NCBI RefSeq assembly: GCF_016616425.1
Contig: NZ_CP067101.1
Span: 5,828,001-5,892,000 of the forward strand
From: Bradyrhizobium diazoefficiens
Lineage (GTDB): Bacteria; Pseudomonadota; Alphaproteobacteria; Rhizobiales; Xanthobacteraceae
Reading direction: 5' to 3'
Length of the DNA stretch: 64,000 nt
Position 1 is the stretch's first letter. Every line of letters starts with the position of its first letter. A model generated the notes under the pieces. The model was not told the origin of the DNA and did not search any database. It saw only the letters and a list, made by a program, of their open reading frames with translations. Of the stretch, positions 26,426-35,149 are shown piece by piece. Position numbers and translations under genes: made by a program.

Positions 26426-28894
26426 TCAAACTTCTATCGCGCCAGCAATGGCGATCGCATTTTGGACTGGCGTGAAGATGTCCACATCCGACCCCGGCGC
26501 TTTGATCGTCACGATCAGCGCATAGCGCGCAGTGCCGTCGAAGCGCTCCAAGTAAGGCTTTTCCTTCCACCAGCCACCGACCGGAAAGACGCCAATGGCA
26601 TCACGCTCGGCGAGGTCAGCTGCGCTTCCAGACCAAAAATCGGAATGCACCGATCCATTGTCGCGAAACGTGCCGAGGAGCCAATCCTCGCCACCGCCGG
26701 GAGGCACCCCCTCTTCCTCGTCCCGTGCCGCCTGATTGATGCGAGCTCTGAACTCGTCGACAGTCTCGGTCGCGGACTTCACACGGAAGCGAAGACCATG
26801 CGAAGCGTATCGGTGTCGCCTCGTCCAGCCACGCTCCCCAGGATTGGGTTCGATGAAGTAGGACAGAGTTGCTCGTAGTTCTACCTGCGCGGCACCAAGC
26901 ACAGCCAGTTGCTCCTTCGGCCAAGGCAGGCGATGGAGTTTCATGTCACGGGTCTTGGCGGCGGCACTCCCTTCCCGCTGAAACGGTTGGAGTTGATCTT
27001 CGACGATGAGCGTCAGATCGTTCACCGTCGAAAGGAGCGCCCGCCCAATATCCGGGACTCCATAGCCATAGCGGCGTACGAGTGCCTGTATTTGCCCTTT
27101 CCCGCCGTTGCATGCGTCGATGCGGGCGCGCATCTGCGGGGTCCACTCGGCGGAGTGCACGATCAAGGCGCGGACCGTTTCCGGCCATAGGCCCGGGCGC
27201 GCTACCAAGATTTGGCCCGCCATTCGCGCGGCGTGGGCGGTGGCCGCGCTCGTGTCGCCGAGAGTTGTGAAGTGACGCAGTTCCGGACGGAAATACGTCG
27301 TGAGGATCTGCAGGTCGTCGATCGGTTCGCCGGGAAGCGCTCCGTCATGCGCGAGGTTGCCACCTTCGAACACGACATCGGGTTTCACGGGCCATTGCCG
27401 GTCCCAGACGACGGTGGTCCTGCTGCGAGGCGACAGCTCGCCCGCCGGCGCGATCGGCGCGTAGCCGGCGAACTGAGGATCGATGATGTCTACTTTCTCA
27501 GTATAGGCACCAACCGTCAGCGCGTTCCACGCCTGTGCCGGATCGTCGACCGCCTCGAGATCATTGCGTGTGAGGTGATCAGCAGGCGTCAGATCCTCGG
27601 CGATGTTTCCGGCGGACAGGATGATGAGGCGCCGCTGACCCTCTTCAAAACAGAGTTGGTCGACCGCCGCCGACCACGATGTCGGTCGGCCGCGCGCCGG
27701 GTTTGCGCTGGTGACCGCCATGGCTATGGCGCGGCGCCGCGCCGGCGCCTGGATCTCGGCGCGAGCAATCGCCTCTCCGGTGATCGCACCATAGAGCTCG
27801 GGATCGTTCACTTCGTCCTCGGGCGGCAGAATGCGAACGCTCTCGATGCGATACGACAAGGCAATCGGATCACTTCCGACGAGCACTGGGACAAGATCGC
27901 CATAGAGCCCGACACCGGCCATCCGCGTCCCGTGACCTTGCCACGCCGGGGTGTCGTCGCTGCCCCAGGCGGGCTTGATTGTGTGGCAGTCTTCCGCAGC
28001 AAGCGCAGGCTCGATCAAGGGATGAGTTCGGCGCACACCGCTGTCAAGAACACAAACCGCGACGTCGCTGTCCGGTGGTGTCACGCGTTCGAGCAGCTCA
28101 TCGCTCCAATCGCGCTGCTCGGCGCCCCCAAGACCCATGAAGAAGGATGGTGTATCCTTCGCGCGCCGCAACTCGGCCACGACATCGCTGTGAGCAACAA
28201 GCCGATCCAGCGTTGCTACGCTAGCGAGCGCAAGCATGACCTCTCGCTCGGGAAACTTGACGGAATGCGTGCGCAGGGTGAGATCCAGCGCTTGGGCGAT
28301 GCGCTCGAAATTCTCTCGACGCCCTTTGCGCAGCCAAATCTCCCACCAGACCTGTTCGATTGGTTGTTGCAGGAAAAGCGCATCATCGTCGGTGTATAGC
28401 GATCGTGCCGTTGCCAGACGCAAGGTGTCAATCCGCGACACAAGCGGCTCGTTTCGCGGTCTTCCCTTCTTGGTGTCTGAATCGCGATAGGCCTCGACTT
28501 TGCGCAGATAGTAGTTCTCCGCTTGTTGCGGAACGAAAACCGAAGCGCGCAGCGGCTCCCCTTCTCCTGCCGGTTCGTGAACCGCGACAACTTCCATCTT
28601 CTGCCGTCGATCGGCCAACTGGTCTAGAGCGATGCGCTCGCGCACCGGCAGTTCGATATCGAGATAAAACCCGGGCGCGCCGACAGCCAGGTTGGGGTCG
28701 CGAGCGGCGATCTGTACGCGAGCTGCCTGAATGGCATCTCCAACAGCCTGGATCAACGCCGCTGCATGGCCTGCGCGATCGCGTTCTGGGACTGGAGGCG
28801 GTTCGATTTTCTGCTTGGGCCGCCGATACGGCTCTCGAACACCATCGTCGCGAAGATGGATATGGGGTCGGTCCCGAGGAAAATCGTCTGCCAT
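26426..28894 (-). CDS. Subtilisin-like serine protease of an IetAS-type pair
   Basis: 822 aa S8 peptidase. The catalytic triad is visible: D284 in VCVLDSGV, H321 in GHGTRMAGV, S549 in GDTSAATAHAARMAG, with the oxyanion Asn at 430 in LSAGN. A 270-residue N-terminal region and a 230-residue C-terminal region flank the protease. No signal peptide is present, so it is cytoplasmic, unlike secreted subtilases. It starts 17 bases after the AAA-ATPase gene. This AAA-ATPase/subtilase pairing is that of IetAS, known as a Ti-plasmid stability module in Agrobacterium and shown to act against phage. The protease is probably the toxic effector, held in check by the ATPase. Confidence 0.88.
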   Translation of the reverse strand: MADDFPRDRPHIHLRDDGVREPYRRPKQKIEPPPVPERDRAGHAAALIQAVGDAIQAARVQIAARDPNLAVGAPGFYLDIELPVRERIALDQLADRRQKMEVVAVHEPAGEGEPLRASVFVPQQAENYYLRKVEAYRDSDTKKGRPRNEPLVSRIDTLRLATARSLYTDDDALFLQQPIEQVWWEIWLRKGRRENFERIAQALDLTLRTHSVKFPEREVMLALASVATLDRLVAHSDVVAELRRAKDTPSFFMGLGGAEQRDWSDELLERVTPPDSDVAVCVLDSGVRRTHPLIEPALAAEDCHTIKPAWGSDDTPAWQGHGTRMAGVGLYGDLVPVLVGSDPIALSYRIESVRILPPEDEVNDPELYGAITGEAIARAEIQAPARRRAIAMAVTSANPARGRPTSWSAAVDQLCFEEGQRRLIILSAGNIAEDLTPADHLTRNDLEAVDDPAQAWNALTVGAYTEKVDIIDPQFAGYAPIAPAGELSPRSRTTVVWDRQWPVKPDVVFEGGNLAHDGALPGEPIDDLQILTTYFRPELRHFTTLGDTSAATAHAARMAGQILVARPGLWPETVRALIVHSAEWTPQMRARIDACNGGKGQIQALVRRYGYGVPDIGRALLSTVNDLTLIVEDQLQPFQREGSAAAKTRDMKLHRLPWPKEQLAVLGAAQVELRATLSYFIEPNPGERGWTRRHRYASHGLRFRVKSATETVDEFRARINQAARDEEEGVPPGGGEDWLLGTFRDNGSVHSDFWSGSAADLAERDAIGVFPVGGWWKEKPYLERFDGTARYALIVTIKAPGSDVDIFTPVQNAIAIAGAIEV

Positions 28895-28911
28895 TACAAC
28901 CCGTGCTGTCG

Positions 28912-29898
28912 CTAATCAGACAGCGAGGCCCGCCGGCGTTCCATCAGTGCTTGAACGAGCGCCTCCGATGTTATCCGTTTCCCGCCCCGCAAGAGTATCG
29001 TTTTGGCCGCATCGTCCGCGGCTCTTACAATTTCTGCCTGAGATAAATTGTGCGCCTGCTCGACGGCTTTGCTCCACTCGACACCTCGCGTGTCAAAACG
29101 GTCGAGGCGCGCCTGCAGCAAGGCTTGAGCCAGGACCGAATCAGGCAACGCGTATTCGATGACATCGTCGAAACGACGGAAGAGCGCCTTGTCTAACAGC
29201 TCGGGATGGTTGGTCGCAGCGACGACGAGGCCGTGGCTTTCATCCTGCTCCAGGAATTGCAGGAAGGAGTTCAAGACACGGCGAATTTCGCCGACGTCCT
29301 GGCGCTCGCCGCGCCGGGCGCCGATCGCGTCGAACTCGTCAAAGAAGTAGACCCCGCGTGTTGCCTGCATGGCGCCGAAGACGAGCCGTAGCTTTCCAGC
29401 CGTCTCGCCCATGAACTTCGTGATCAGGCCATCCAGGACGATAGTGAACAATGGGAGGTGAAGTTCGCCGGCCAAGGCGGCGGCCGTCATCGTCTTGCCC
29501 GCGCCAGGCGGTCCCACCAGCAGTAACTTGCGGCGCGGCGTCAGACCGTGCTCACGTAGGTTCTGCTGCTGCCTCTGCTCAATCAGCACACGTTCGAGCC
29601 GAAGCCGCAATTCGTCCGGGAGAACCATGTCGGTCAGACGCAGGTCCGGATAGCCGGCGTGCAGCAGCCCGGCCAATTCGCCTTTCGGCTGAACCAAGGG
29701 AACTGGCCGCGCCGTCTTGGTCATTTCAGCGCCGGCTATCTTCGCCTGATCGATCAGCTCTTTCAGTTCCTGCGCCAGCTTGCCATTTCCCTGCCGAGCC
29801 TCGTGCGCGGCAAGCTGCATTGCGGTGGCGAGGAAACGCTCCCCGTCACCGGCAATGTGGCTCTTCAGCAAACTGACAATGTGGCGAGCGGTCGACAT
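28912..29898 (-). CDS. AAA-family ATPase of an IetAS-type pair
   Basis: 328 aa from ATG 29898 (MSTARHIVSLLKSHIAGDGE); the in-frame extension to 30024 is unlikely. Walker A is VGPPGAGKT (129-136), Walker B is YFFDEFD (about 185-190), sensor 1 is VVAATNHPE and an arginine-finger region is KALFRRFDDV, the classical FtsH/Pex-type AAA layout. An N-terminal helical region of about 120 residues probably contacts the partner. It is the first gene of the pair, as in IetAS, where the ATPase acts as the antitoxin-like or sensing partner. Confidence 0.88.
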   Translation of the reverse strand: MSTARHIVSLLKSHIAGDGERFLATAMQLAAHEARQGNGKLAQELKELIDQAKIAGAEMTKTARPVPLVQPKGELAGLLHAGYPDLRLTDMVLPDELRLRLERVLIEQRQQQNLREHGLTPRRKLLLVGPPGAGKTMTAAALAGELHLPLFTIVLDGLITKFMGETAGKLRLVFGAMQATRGVYFFDEFDAIGARRGERQDVGEIRRVLNSFLQFLEQDESHGLVVAATNHPELLDKALFRRFDDVIEYALPDSVLAQALLQARLDRFDTRGVEWSKAVEQAHNLSQAEIVRAADDAAKTILLRGGKRITSEALVQALMERRRASLSD

Positions 29899-30348
29899 GG
29901 TCTTCAGTCTATTTGATGCTGGCCTGGTTGCACTTGCCAGCGTTGTCCAGGTTAACGTTTTGACAACCGATTGTATCGGCAATTCGTGTCTATTCCCTTG
30001 CGATCCCTCACAAATCCCGATCAAATCCAGAAAGCTGTAGCATTCTGGCAGCGTGCTGCCAACCGTGGCTTCCCTGATGTCTCAGTCCGGGCTCCGGCTA
30101 CTCCGATTGACCTCCTGCTTATCCGCGAAGAGGAGGCGCGGTCAGTTTTGCTCGAACCAGTTGCCGCGAGCGCCGGGTCGGGCGGGACCATGTGGACCGC
30201 CGATGGCCGGTGTGCCGACGGATCGCGCCGCAAGGATCCTTTGCCGGTACAAAGCTGTGGAGAGTCCGGCGACCCAGCCTTGCAAGTCCTCGCCGAACGC
30301 CCACATCGGCTCGAACGGAAAGATCATCGGCCGAGGGACGCGCGACAT
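29899..30348. promoter_or_regulatory. Divergent promoter region between two defence systems
   Basis: 450 bases between the AAA-ATPase (minus) and the CD-NTase (plus). A long plus-strand frame runs in from 29971, but its first 126 codons show no similarity to nucleotidyltransferases and lack a good ribosome site. I therefore treat the region as non-coding with two divergent promoters. No clear operator palindrome was identified. Confidence 0.45.
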
Positions 30349-31233
30349 ATGGGGGTGGGGGAAGATTTTTCGAAATTCAAAGACAACTACCAAATCACCG
30401 CCGACCTGATCGAGTCGATCTCGTACCGCTACAAGCGCATCACCAGGCAGCTCAACACCGATTTCTGGAACTCGGATTCCGAGACGGCGCACAGCCTCTA
30501 CGTCGGTTCCTACGGCCGCGACACTGCCGCCAAGGGGCTCAGCGACCTCGACATCGGTTTCATTCTGCCCAACGCGGTCTACCACCAGTACAACCGCCAT
30601 CAGGGCAACGGACAATCAGCGTTGCTCCAGGCGATCAAGAAGTCGATCCAGAAGACCTACACCACCTCCGAGAGCTTTGGCGACGGCCAGGTTGTCGTGA
30701 TCAATTTCAACGACGGGCTCACCTTTGAGGTGCTGCCGGCGTTCGAGAATCAAAATAGCGACAGCTGGACGTATCCGAACGCGAACAACGGAGGCAGTTG
30801 GAAGGTCTGCAATCCCAGAGCCGAGATCGCCGCGATCGACACACGCAGCGCGTTGACCAACCGAAACCTTAAATATCTTGGCCGAATGATGCGCGTGTGG
30901 GCGAGCCACTGCGCGGTCCCGATCAGCGGCATGCTGATCGACACGCTCGCCTATCAGTTTATCGAGAACTATCAATACCGCGACAAGTCGTTCTTGTACC
31001 ACGACTTCATGGCGCGCGACTTCTTCGACTATCTGTCGAAACAGGACGAGAAGCAGATGGTGTGGCGGGCGCCCGGCAGCGGCTCACACGTTCATCGCAA
31101 GGGCGTGTTCGAACACAAGGCGAGGAGCGCGCATCTGCGCGCGACGGAGGCAATCCAGTACAATGACGACAACCACGAATGGTCCCGACGGCAGAAGTGG
31201 CGACAGGTGTTCGGCGCCCTCTATCCCGGCTGA
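30349..31233 (+). CDS. CD-NTase (SMODS) nucleotidyltransferase of a CBASS-like pair
   Basis: 294 aa from ATG 30349 (MGVGEDFSKFKDNYQIT), with GAGGGA upstream. The pol-beta-type active site is GSYGRDTA at 53-60 followed by D66-L-D68, and a third acidic position probably E127 in TFEVLPAF (commonly Asp in relatives). A C-terminal helical domain follows (IDTLAYQFIENY). Such enzymes make cyclic di- or trinucleotides upon phage infection that switch on an effector. The next gene, a SLATT two-helix membrane protein, overlaps by 71 bases and is the expected effector. No ubiquitin-like or HORMA accessory genes are present, so this would be a minimal type I CBASS. Product nucleotide unknown. Confidence 0.85.
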   Translation: MGVGEDFSKFKDNYQITADLIESISYRYKRITRQLNTDFWNSDSETAHSLYVGSYGRDTAAKGLSDLDIGFILPNAVYHQYNRHQGNGQSALLQAIKKSIQKTYTTSESFGDGQVVVINFNDGLTFEVLPAFENQNSDSWTYPNANNGGSWKVCNPRAEIAAIDTRSALTNRNLKYLGRMMRVWASHCAVPISGMLIDTLAYQFIENYQYRDKSFLYHDFMARDFFDYLSKQDEKQMVWRAPGSGSHVHRKGVFEHKARSAHLRATEAIQYNDDNHEWSRRQKWRQVFGALYPG

Positions 31234-31813
31234 GCCTGAGCGCTATGCTTTAGAGAGCCAAGTGCGGGAGAGCTTCGGACGCTGCGCTTACACACATAAG
31301 ACTCACGAGAAGATGGCTGAGGGGTATGCTGCCCGTCTCGGGCACATCAAGCTCTGTCAGATCATTCTGTCCGCACTGACGACGGGCGGTGCAGTCGGGG
31401 TCATCTTCGACCGCAATTCTCTCATCTATCCCTACGCGACGGCCCTGCTCGCGATCGCCCTTCTCATACTGAACAGCTACGTCAAGGACATCGACCCCGG
31501 TGAAGCTGCACAGAAGCACCGGGAGGCCGCCTCCGACATCTGGAATATCCGCGAGGCGTATCTCAGCCTGCTCGCCGACATCCGCGATGGGGCGATTTCG
31601 TTAGCCGCCTTACGCCAGCGCCGCGACGATCTGCAAGCGCAGCTGCACAAGATCTATCGCATCGCGCCGCACACCGACGGCAAGGCTTATGGCCGGGCCC
31701 AGGACGCCCTGAAGAACAGGGAAGATCTGACGTTCTCCGAGTCAGAGATCGATGCCTTCCTGCCAGCACCTCTGAAGCGGACGGCGAAAGCCTGCTCGGA
31801 ACGAGGCTCGTGA
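31163..31813 (+). CDS. SLATT-domain two-transmembrane effector
   Basis: 216 aa. Two adjacent transmembrane helices (about residues 70-87 IILSALTTGGAVGVIF and 92-112 YATALLAIALLILNSY) sit between an N-terminal helical segment (SFGRCAYTHKTHEKMAEGYA) and a long helical C-terminal region. This is the SLATT layout (SMODS- and SLOG-associated two-TM domain), predicted to form pores that kill the infected cell when a nucleotide signal is sensed. The ATG at 31163 has GGAGG 12 bases upstream and lies inside the CD-NTase gene; a GTG at 31262 would avoid the overlap but lose part of the N-terminus. Confidence 0.8.
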   Translation: MTTTTNGPDGRSGDRCSAPSIPAEPERYALESQVRESFGRCAYTHKTHEKMAEGYAARLGHIKLCQIILSALTTGGAVGVIFDRNSLIYPYATALLAIALLILNSYVKDIDPGEAAQKHREAASDIWNIREAYLSLLADIRDGAISLAALRQRRDDLQAQLHKIYRIAPHTDGKAYGRAQDALKNREDLTFSESEIDAFLPAPLKRTAKACSERGS

Positions 31814-31898
31814 ACGCTGCCGCCGCCCCACCGCGGCGCGACCGATGAGCGGCGCCCCAGGCCCCGGGCGACGGCGCCCACTCTCCCTGCCGGGCTAG

Positions 31899-32741
31899 GC
31901 TGTGTGGACAATTATCTCAGCCAAAGCAGAGTTGCGGCGATAGCAACGACGGCGAAGTAATTTCGTGCCGTCTTTTCGTAGCGCGTAGCGACGCGCCTGA
32001 ACCGCTTCAGTTTCGAGAAGCAGCATTCGATCAGATGACGCTCGGCATAGAGGGGCTTGTTGAGCGGATACTTGATTGCCCGTGAGGGGTTGTTCGGAAT
32101 GACGGCTTGAGCGCCTTTTGCGGCGATCGTGGATCGCAACGCATCGGAATCGTAGGCGGCATCGCCCATGACGACCTCGGCCGGGAGCCCCTCGATGAGC
32201 GGCTGGGCCTGAGGCGCATCGCCGGCTTGGCCTGCCGTGAGAAAGAAGCGGACCGGACAGCCCAAACCGCGGACAGCCATATGGATTTTTGTCGTCAGGC
32301 CGCCGCGCGAACGTCCGATGGCCTGATTTTGAGCCCCCCTTTTCCGCCGCTGGCGTGCTGGTGGGCGCGGACGATGGTGGAGTCGACGATCAGGTATTCG
32401 AAGTCCGGATCATCTGCGAGCGCTTCGAACATGCGCAGCCAGACCCCCTTGGCACTCCACCGGCTGAAGCGTCGAAAGACGCTGTTCCACTCGCCGAACG
32501 CTTCGGGCAGATCACGCCACGGCGAACCGGTTCGCACGATCCACAACACGCCCTCGATGAACATGCGGTTGTCGCGGCCCGCCGAACCGCGCTGGTCCGG
32601 TCGACCGATGATCAAGCCGGAGATACGATCCCACTGCCCATCGCTCAGACTGAGCCGATCCATGACGCCCAAGACTTCCTCCTAAAACAAAGCCTTGAAT
32701 CACCTTCCCGCTGATTTGAGAATCCCAAGAGTCCACACAGC
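31899..32741 (-). mobile_element. IS5-family insertion sequence (IS427-like), 843 bp
   Basis: Terminal inverted repeats GCTGTGTGGAC are perfect at both ends, and a 4-bp CTAG target duplication flanks the element (31895-31898 and 32742-32745). CTAG fits the YTAR-type target of the IS427 group, which also has two overlapping transposase frames as here. It inserted downstream of the SLATT gene, leaving that gene intact. Confidence 0.92.
31912..32672 (-). CDS. IS5-family transposase made by programmed frameshift (orfA + orfB)
   Basis: orfA (32295-32672, 125 aa) carries the N-terminal domain (LSLSDGQWDRISGLI, GSPWRDLPEAFGEWNSVFRR) and the first catalytic Asp in LIVDSTIVRAHQHA. orfB (frame open from above 32330 to 31912) continues RSRGGLTTKIHMAV, the second Asp in VVMGDAAYDSDAL, and the Glu region AERHLIECCFSKLKRFRRVA. 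The frames join at an A4G6 run (32334-32343 on the plus strand as C6T4), a typical slippery site, so a DDE fusion protein is expected. Both frames look intact. Confidence 0.88.
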
Positions 32742-32745
32742 CTAG

Positions 32746-33170
32746 TCCTTGGCGCGTCTCAGTCTGCGAGCGCGGCATGGCTCTGCTCGCTATTGCGCCG
32801 AAACAGGTTCGGCTTCGAAGTGCAGTCAGGAATGATTGGCTGCCAGACCCCCCATGCAGGCGGGATGAGAGCCGTCATGTCTTCCCATAATAAAGTTGCC
32901 CCCACTCGTGCAGAACCATCTTTGAGAACTAGTAACCAAGCGGACAAGACCACAACGTCGACCAGGAAGCGTGGCATTGGCCTTGCGCTGAAAAACCTCC
33001 CAGCCCTCCTATTCCTGCCTCAAGATTGATTCGGCCAATTAGCTCACGCAAGTTGAGTTGCATTATTTGAGCGCGAGAGGTGCACCGAATCGGCAGGCGG
33101 CTTATTCTCCCGTAGTGATCGCTGAGCCTCTCTTGGGTCGGCAAAAGCCATGCAGCCGGGGGACCACACC
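32746..33170. other. Intergenic stretch
   Basis: About 425 bases between the IS element and the DUF2235 gene. Short frames here have no conserved features. It should include the promoter of the DUF2235 gene; GGGGGA at about 33159-33164 is its ribosome site. Confidence 0.4.
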
Positions 33171-34472
33171 ATGAAAATTCTGCGATGGATCGAGCGAATC
33201 GCACACTCGATCGGGCTTCTTCTTGCCATTGTGGCCATCGTTGCGATTGGAGTGATTATTGGTCGTCCTTCGGAGAAGAGTGGCAATCAGCCGAATTTTG
33301 CAGGCGCAGAGCAGCAGCAAAAGCGCCTGGCGGTTTTTCTCGACGGCACCTGGAACAGCGTCAACAGCAATACGAATGTCTGGCGCATGCGGGCGCTGTG
33401 CGCCTCGAAAAGTAAGGATGGCAAGCCTCAGCTCGTCTACTATGAGGTTGGGGTCAACGGTTTCCTCGGCGGTGTCTTCGGCCAAGGGCTCGATGAGAAC
33501 ATCCGTCTGGCCTACGAGTGGCTTGTCGAAAACTACAACGACGGCGATGAAATATTCATATTCGGTTTCAGCCGGGGCGCATTTACAGCCAGAGCCTTGG
33601 CTGGATTAGTCGCCATCGACGGGATCCTTAAAGCAGGCTCCCCGATCGGGGTGACCGAACTCTTTGATCGCTACAAGAAGGGAAATGAGGAAAGCATCTG
33701 GGCATTGAAGGAGATCGAAACGTCCGGAGACACCAGCAAGCTGACAGAGCAAGAAAAGTGGCTGCTCAAATACTCCCAACCGGCCAAGGTGAAGGTAATG
33801 GGCGTGTGGGATACCGTCGGTTCCGTCGGAGTGGCGGCCGGGGATATTCCTGGCATTAGCCGTTCCCAGTTCGATTATCTCCAGACAGGATTACGCATCC
33901 ATATCCTGAACGGCTATCACGCGCTTGCCATCGACGAGCACCGCAACGACTTCGCTCCCACACTCTGGGACGTTCGCCACCCAAAAGATCCGAAGGCGGC
34001 CATCGCGCAGCCGCGCCCGCTTTCCAACGTTGAGCAGCGCTGGTTTGTAGGTGCCCATGCAAATGTTGGGGGAGGATATCAGACCGATCTTCTTGCTCAG
34101 GCTCCGTTGCGCTGGATGATGAAGAAGGCGGAATCGCACGGACTTTCGTTTCGATCGGAAGTCGATCTGGATGGAGATGGTGTGACAGCGCCGATTGCCG
34201 ACTCCTATAAATCGTTCGGCTCAGGGTTGTACGCAATGGTTTTTCCGCCTCTTTATCGTACGATAGGCCGAGAACCGGACGTTCGGGAAGACGGAAGCCA
34301 CATCAACGTCAACGAGACGATCGACACCAGCGTGTTCAAGCGGTGGCGAGCCGATCTAACGTATCGCCCGGCAAACCTTGTCGAATGGGCCCAGCGCAAG
34401 AAGGTCGACCCAGCGCAGTTGCAAACTTCTGTGCGGGCGGACGATCCGCACGTAGGCGTGCCCGACCAATAG
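33171..34472 (+). CDS. DUF2235 alpha/beta-hydrolase with N-terminal membrane anchor
   Basis: 433 aa from ATG 33171 (MKILRWIERI). Residues 12-30 form one hydrophobic helix (IGLLLAIVAIVAIGVIIG). The DUF2235 hallmarks follow: AVFLDGTWNSVNSNTNVWRM (55-73) and the nucleophile elbow GFSRGAFTARAL with Ser134. Domains of this family include type VI secretion phospholipases of the Tle1 type, but DUF2235 proteins also occur without secretion genes, as here. The membrane anchor and location beside defence-type genes suggest a membrane-acting lipase or esterase; the substrate is not known. Confidence 0.82.
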   Translation: MKILRWIERIAHSIGLLLAIVAIVAIGVIIGRPSEKSGNQPNFAGAEQQQKRLAVFLDGTWNSVNSNTNVWRMRALCASKSKDGKPQLVYYEVGVNGFLGGVFGQGLDENIRLAYEWLVENYNDGDEIFIFGFSRGAFTARALAGLVAIDGILKAGSPIGVTELFDRYKKGNEESIWALKEIETSGDTSKLTEQEKWLLKYSQPAKVKVMGVWDTVGSVGVAAGDIPGISRSQFDYLQTGLRIHILNGYHALAIDEHRNDFAPTLWDVRHPKDPKAAIAQPRPLSNVEQRWFVGAHANVGGGYQTDLLAQAPLRWMMKKAESHGLSFRSEVDLDGDGVTAPIADSYKSFGSGLYAMVFPPLYRTIGREPDVREDGSHINVNETIDTSVFKRWRADLTYRPANLVEWAQRKKVDPAQLQTSVRADDPHVGVPDQ

Positions 34473-34532
34473 ACTTGCACGAGATGTGGGTTATGCTCGA
34501 CCCTCTTTTGAGTATCCTCGCGAGCCACGACT

Positions 34533-35066
34533 ATGGCGCTAGACCACTACGTATCGCAGGTGCATATGCGGAATTTCAATTCCCCTGTTCTTCAGAACAG
34601 GATTTATGCCATGCGCAAATCGAACTTCAAGACATTCACGCCACGTTCGGAAGATGTGTGCCGTATCGAAGAAGGCAATACGAACCACTATCTGACGGAA
34701 GAACGCGCCATAGAGGATTTCTTGCGCACGGTCGAGCCCAGGTACAACTCGGCGCTCGCACAATTCCGGAATGGTCGGCCTGATCAAGAGGCGATCCACC
34801 TTGTTGCGGGTTTCTGCGCTTACGTCGCCTCCTGCGCTCCCGCGGCCATGCGGCTCGGCAGTGGTCCCCTTGAAGCCACGGTGCGATCGATGGCATTGAT
34901 GCTCGACCGACAGGGCGTGTTTGGACGCGCTCCCGCCTCACTCGGCAACAAGACGACGACGGAGCTTCTGGCCGACGGCACGGTCGCAATCGACGTTGAT
35001 GAGAAATATCCGCAAGCCGTTGGCATCAGCACGATCCTTCGAAAGGTCGCGCTCTTCGGCAGATAA
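34533..35066 (+). CDS. DUF4238-like protein, short form
   Basis: 177 aa starting MALDHYVSQVHMRNFNSPVL. The DHYVSQVHLRNF opening followed by a KS-F-T-S-DVCRIEEGN block resembles the N-terminal half of DUF4238 proteins, which are usually about 250-300 aa. Here the protein stops after ISTILRKVALFGR, so it may be truncated. Family members often sit in variable or defence-type islands, but no activity is established. It lies 60 bases after the DUF2235 gene on the same strand and could be co-transcribed. Family call is from memory of the motif and is moderate. Confidence 0.6.
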   Translation: MALDHYVSQVHMRNFNSPVLQNRIYAMRKSNFKTFTPRSEDVCRIEEGNTNHYLTEERAIEDFLRTVEPRYNSALAQFRNGRPDQEAIHLVAGFCAYVASCAPAAMRLGSGPLEATVRSMALMLDRQGVFGRAPASLGNKTTTELLADGTVAIDVDEKYPQAVGISTILRKVALFGR

Positions 35067-35149
35067 CGAACGGCCGCCCCCGACTTTTCGCTGATGCTTC
35101 GCCGCCACTTTCGCGGCGAATCCCATCCTGTTAGTCGAGGCGCCAAACA

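Noticed and set aside
27212..28399. Plus-strand open frame of 395 codons opposite the subtilase gene
   Set aside because: Antisense shadow; the minus strand carries the full catalytic triad.
29971..30348. N-terminal extension of the CD-NTase frame
   Set aside because: No similarity to nucleotidyltransferases, odd composition and no good ribosome site; ATG 30349 gives a normal CD-NTase start.
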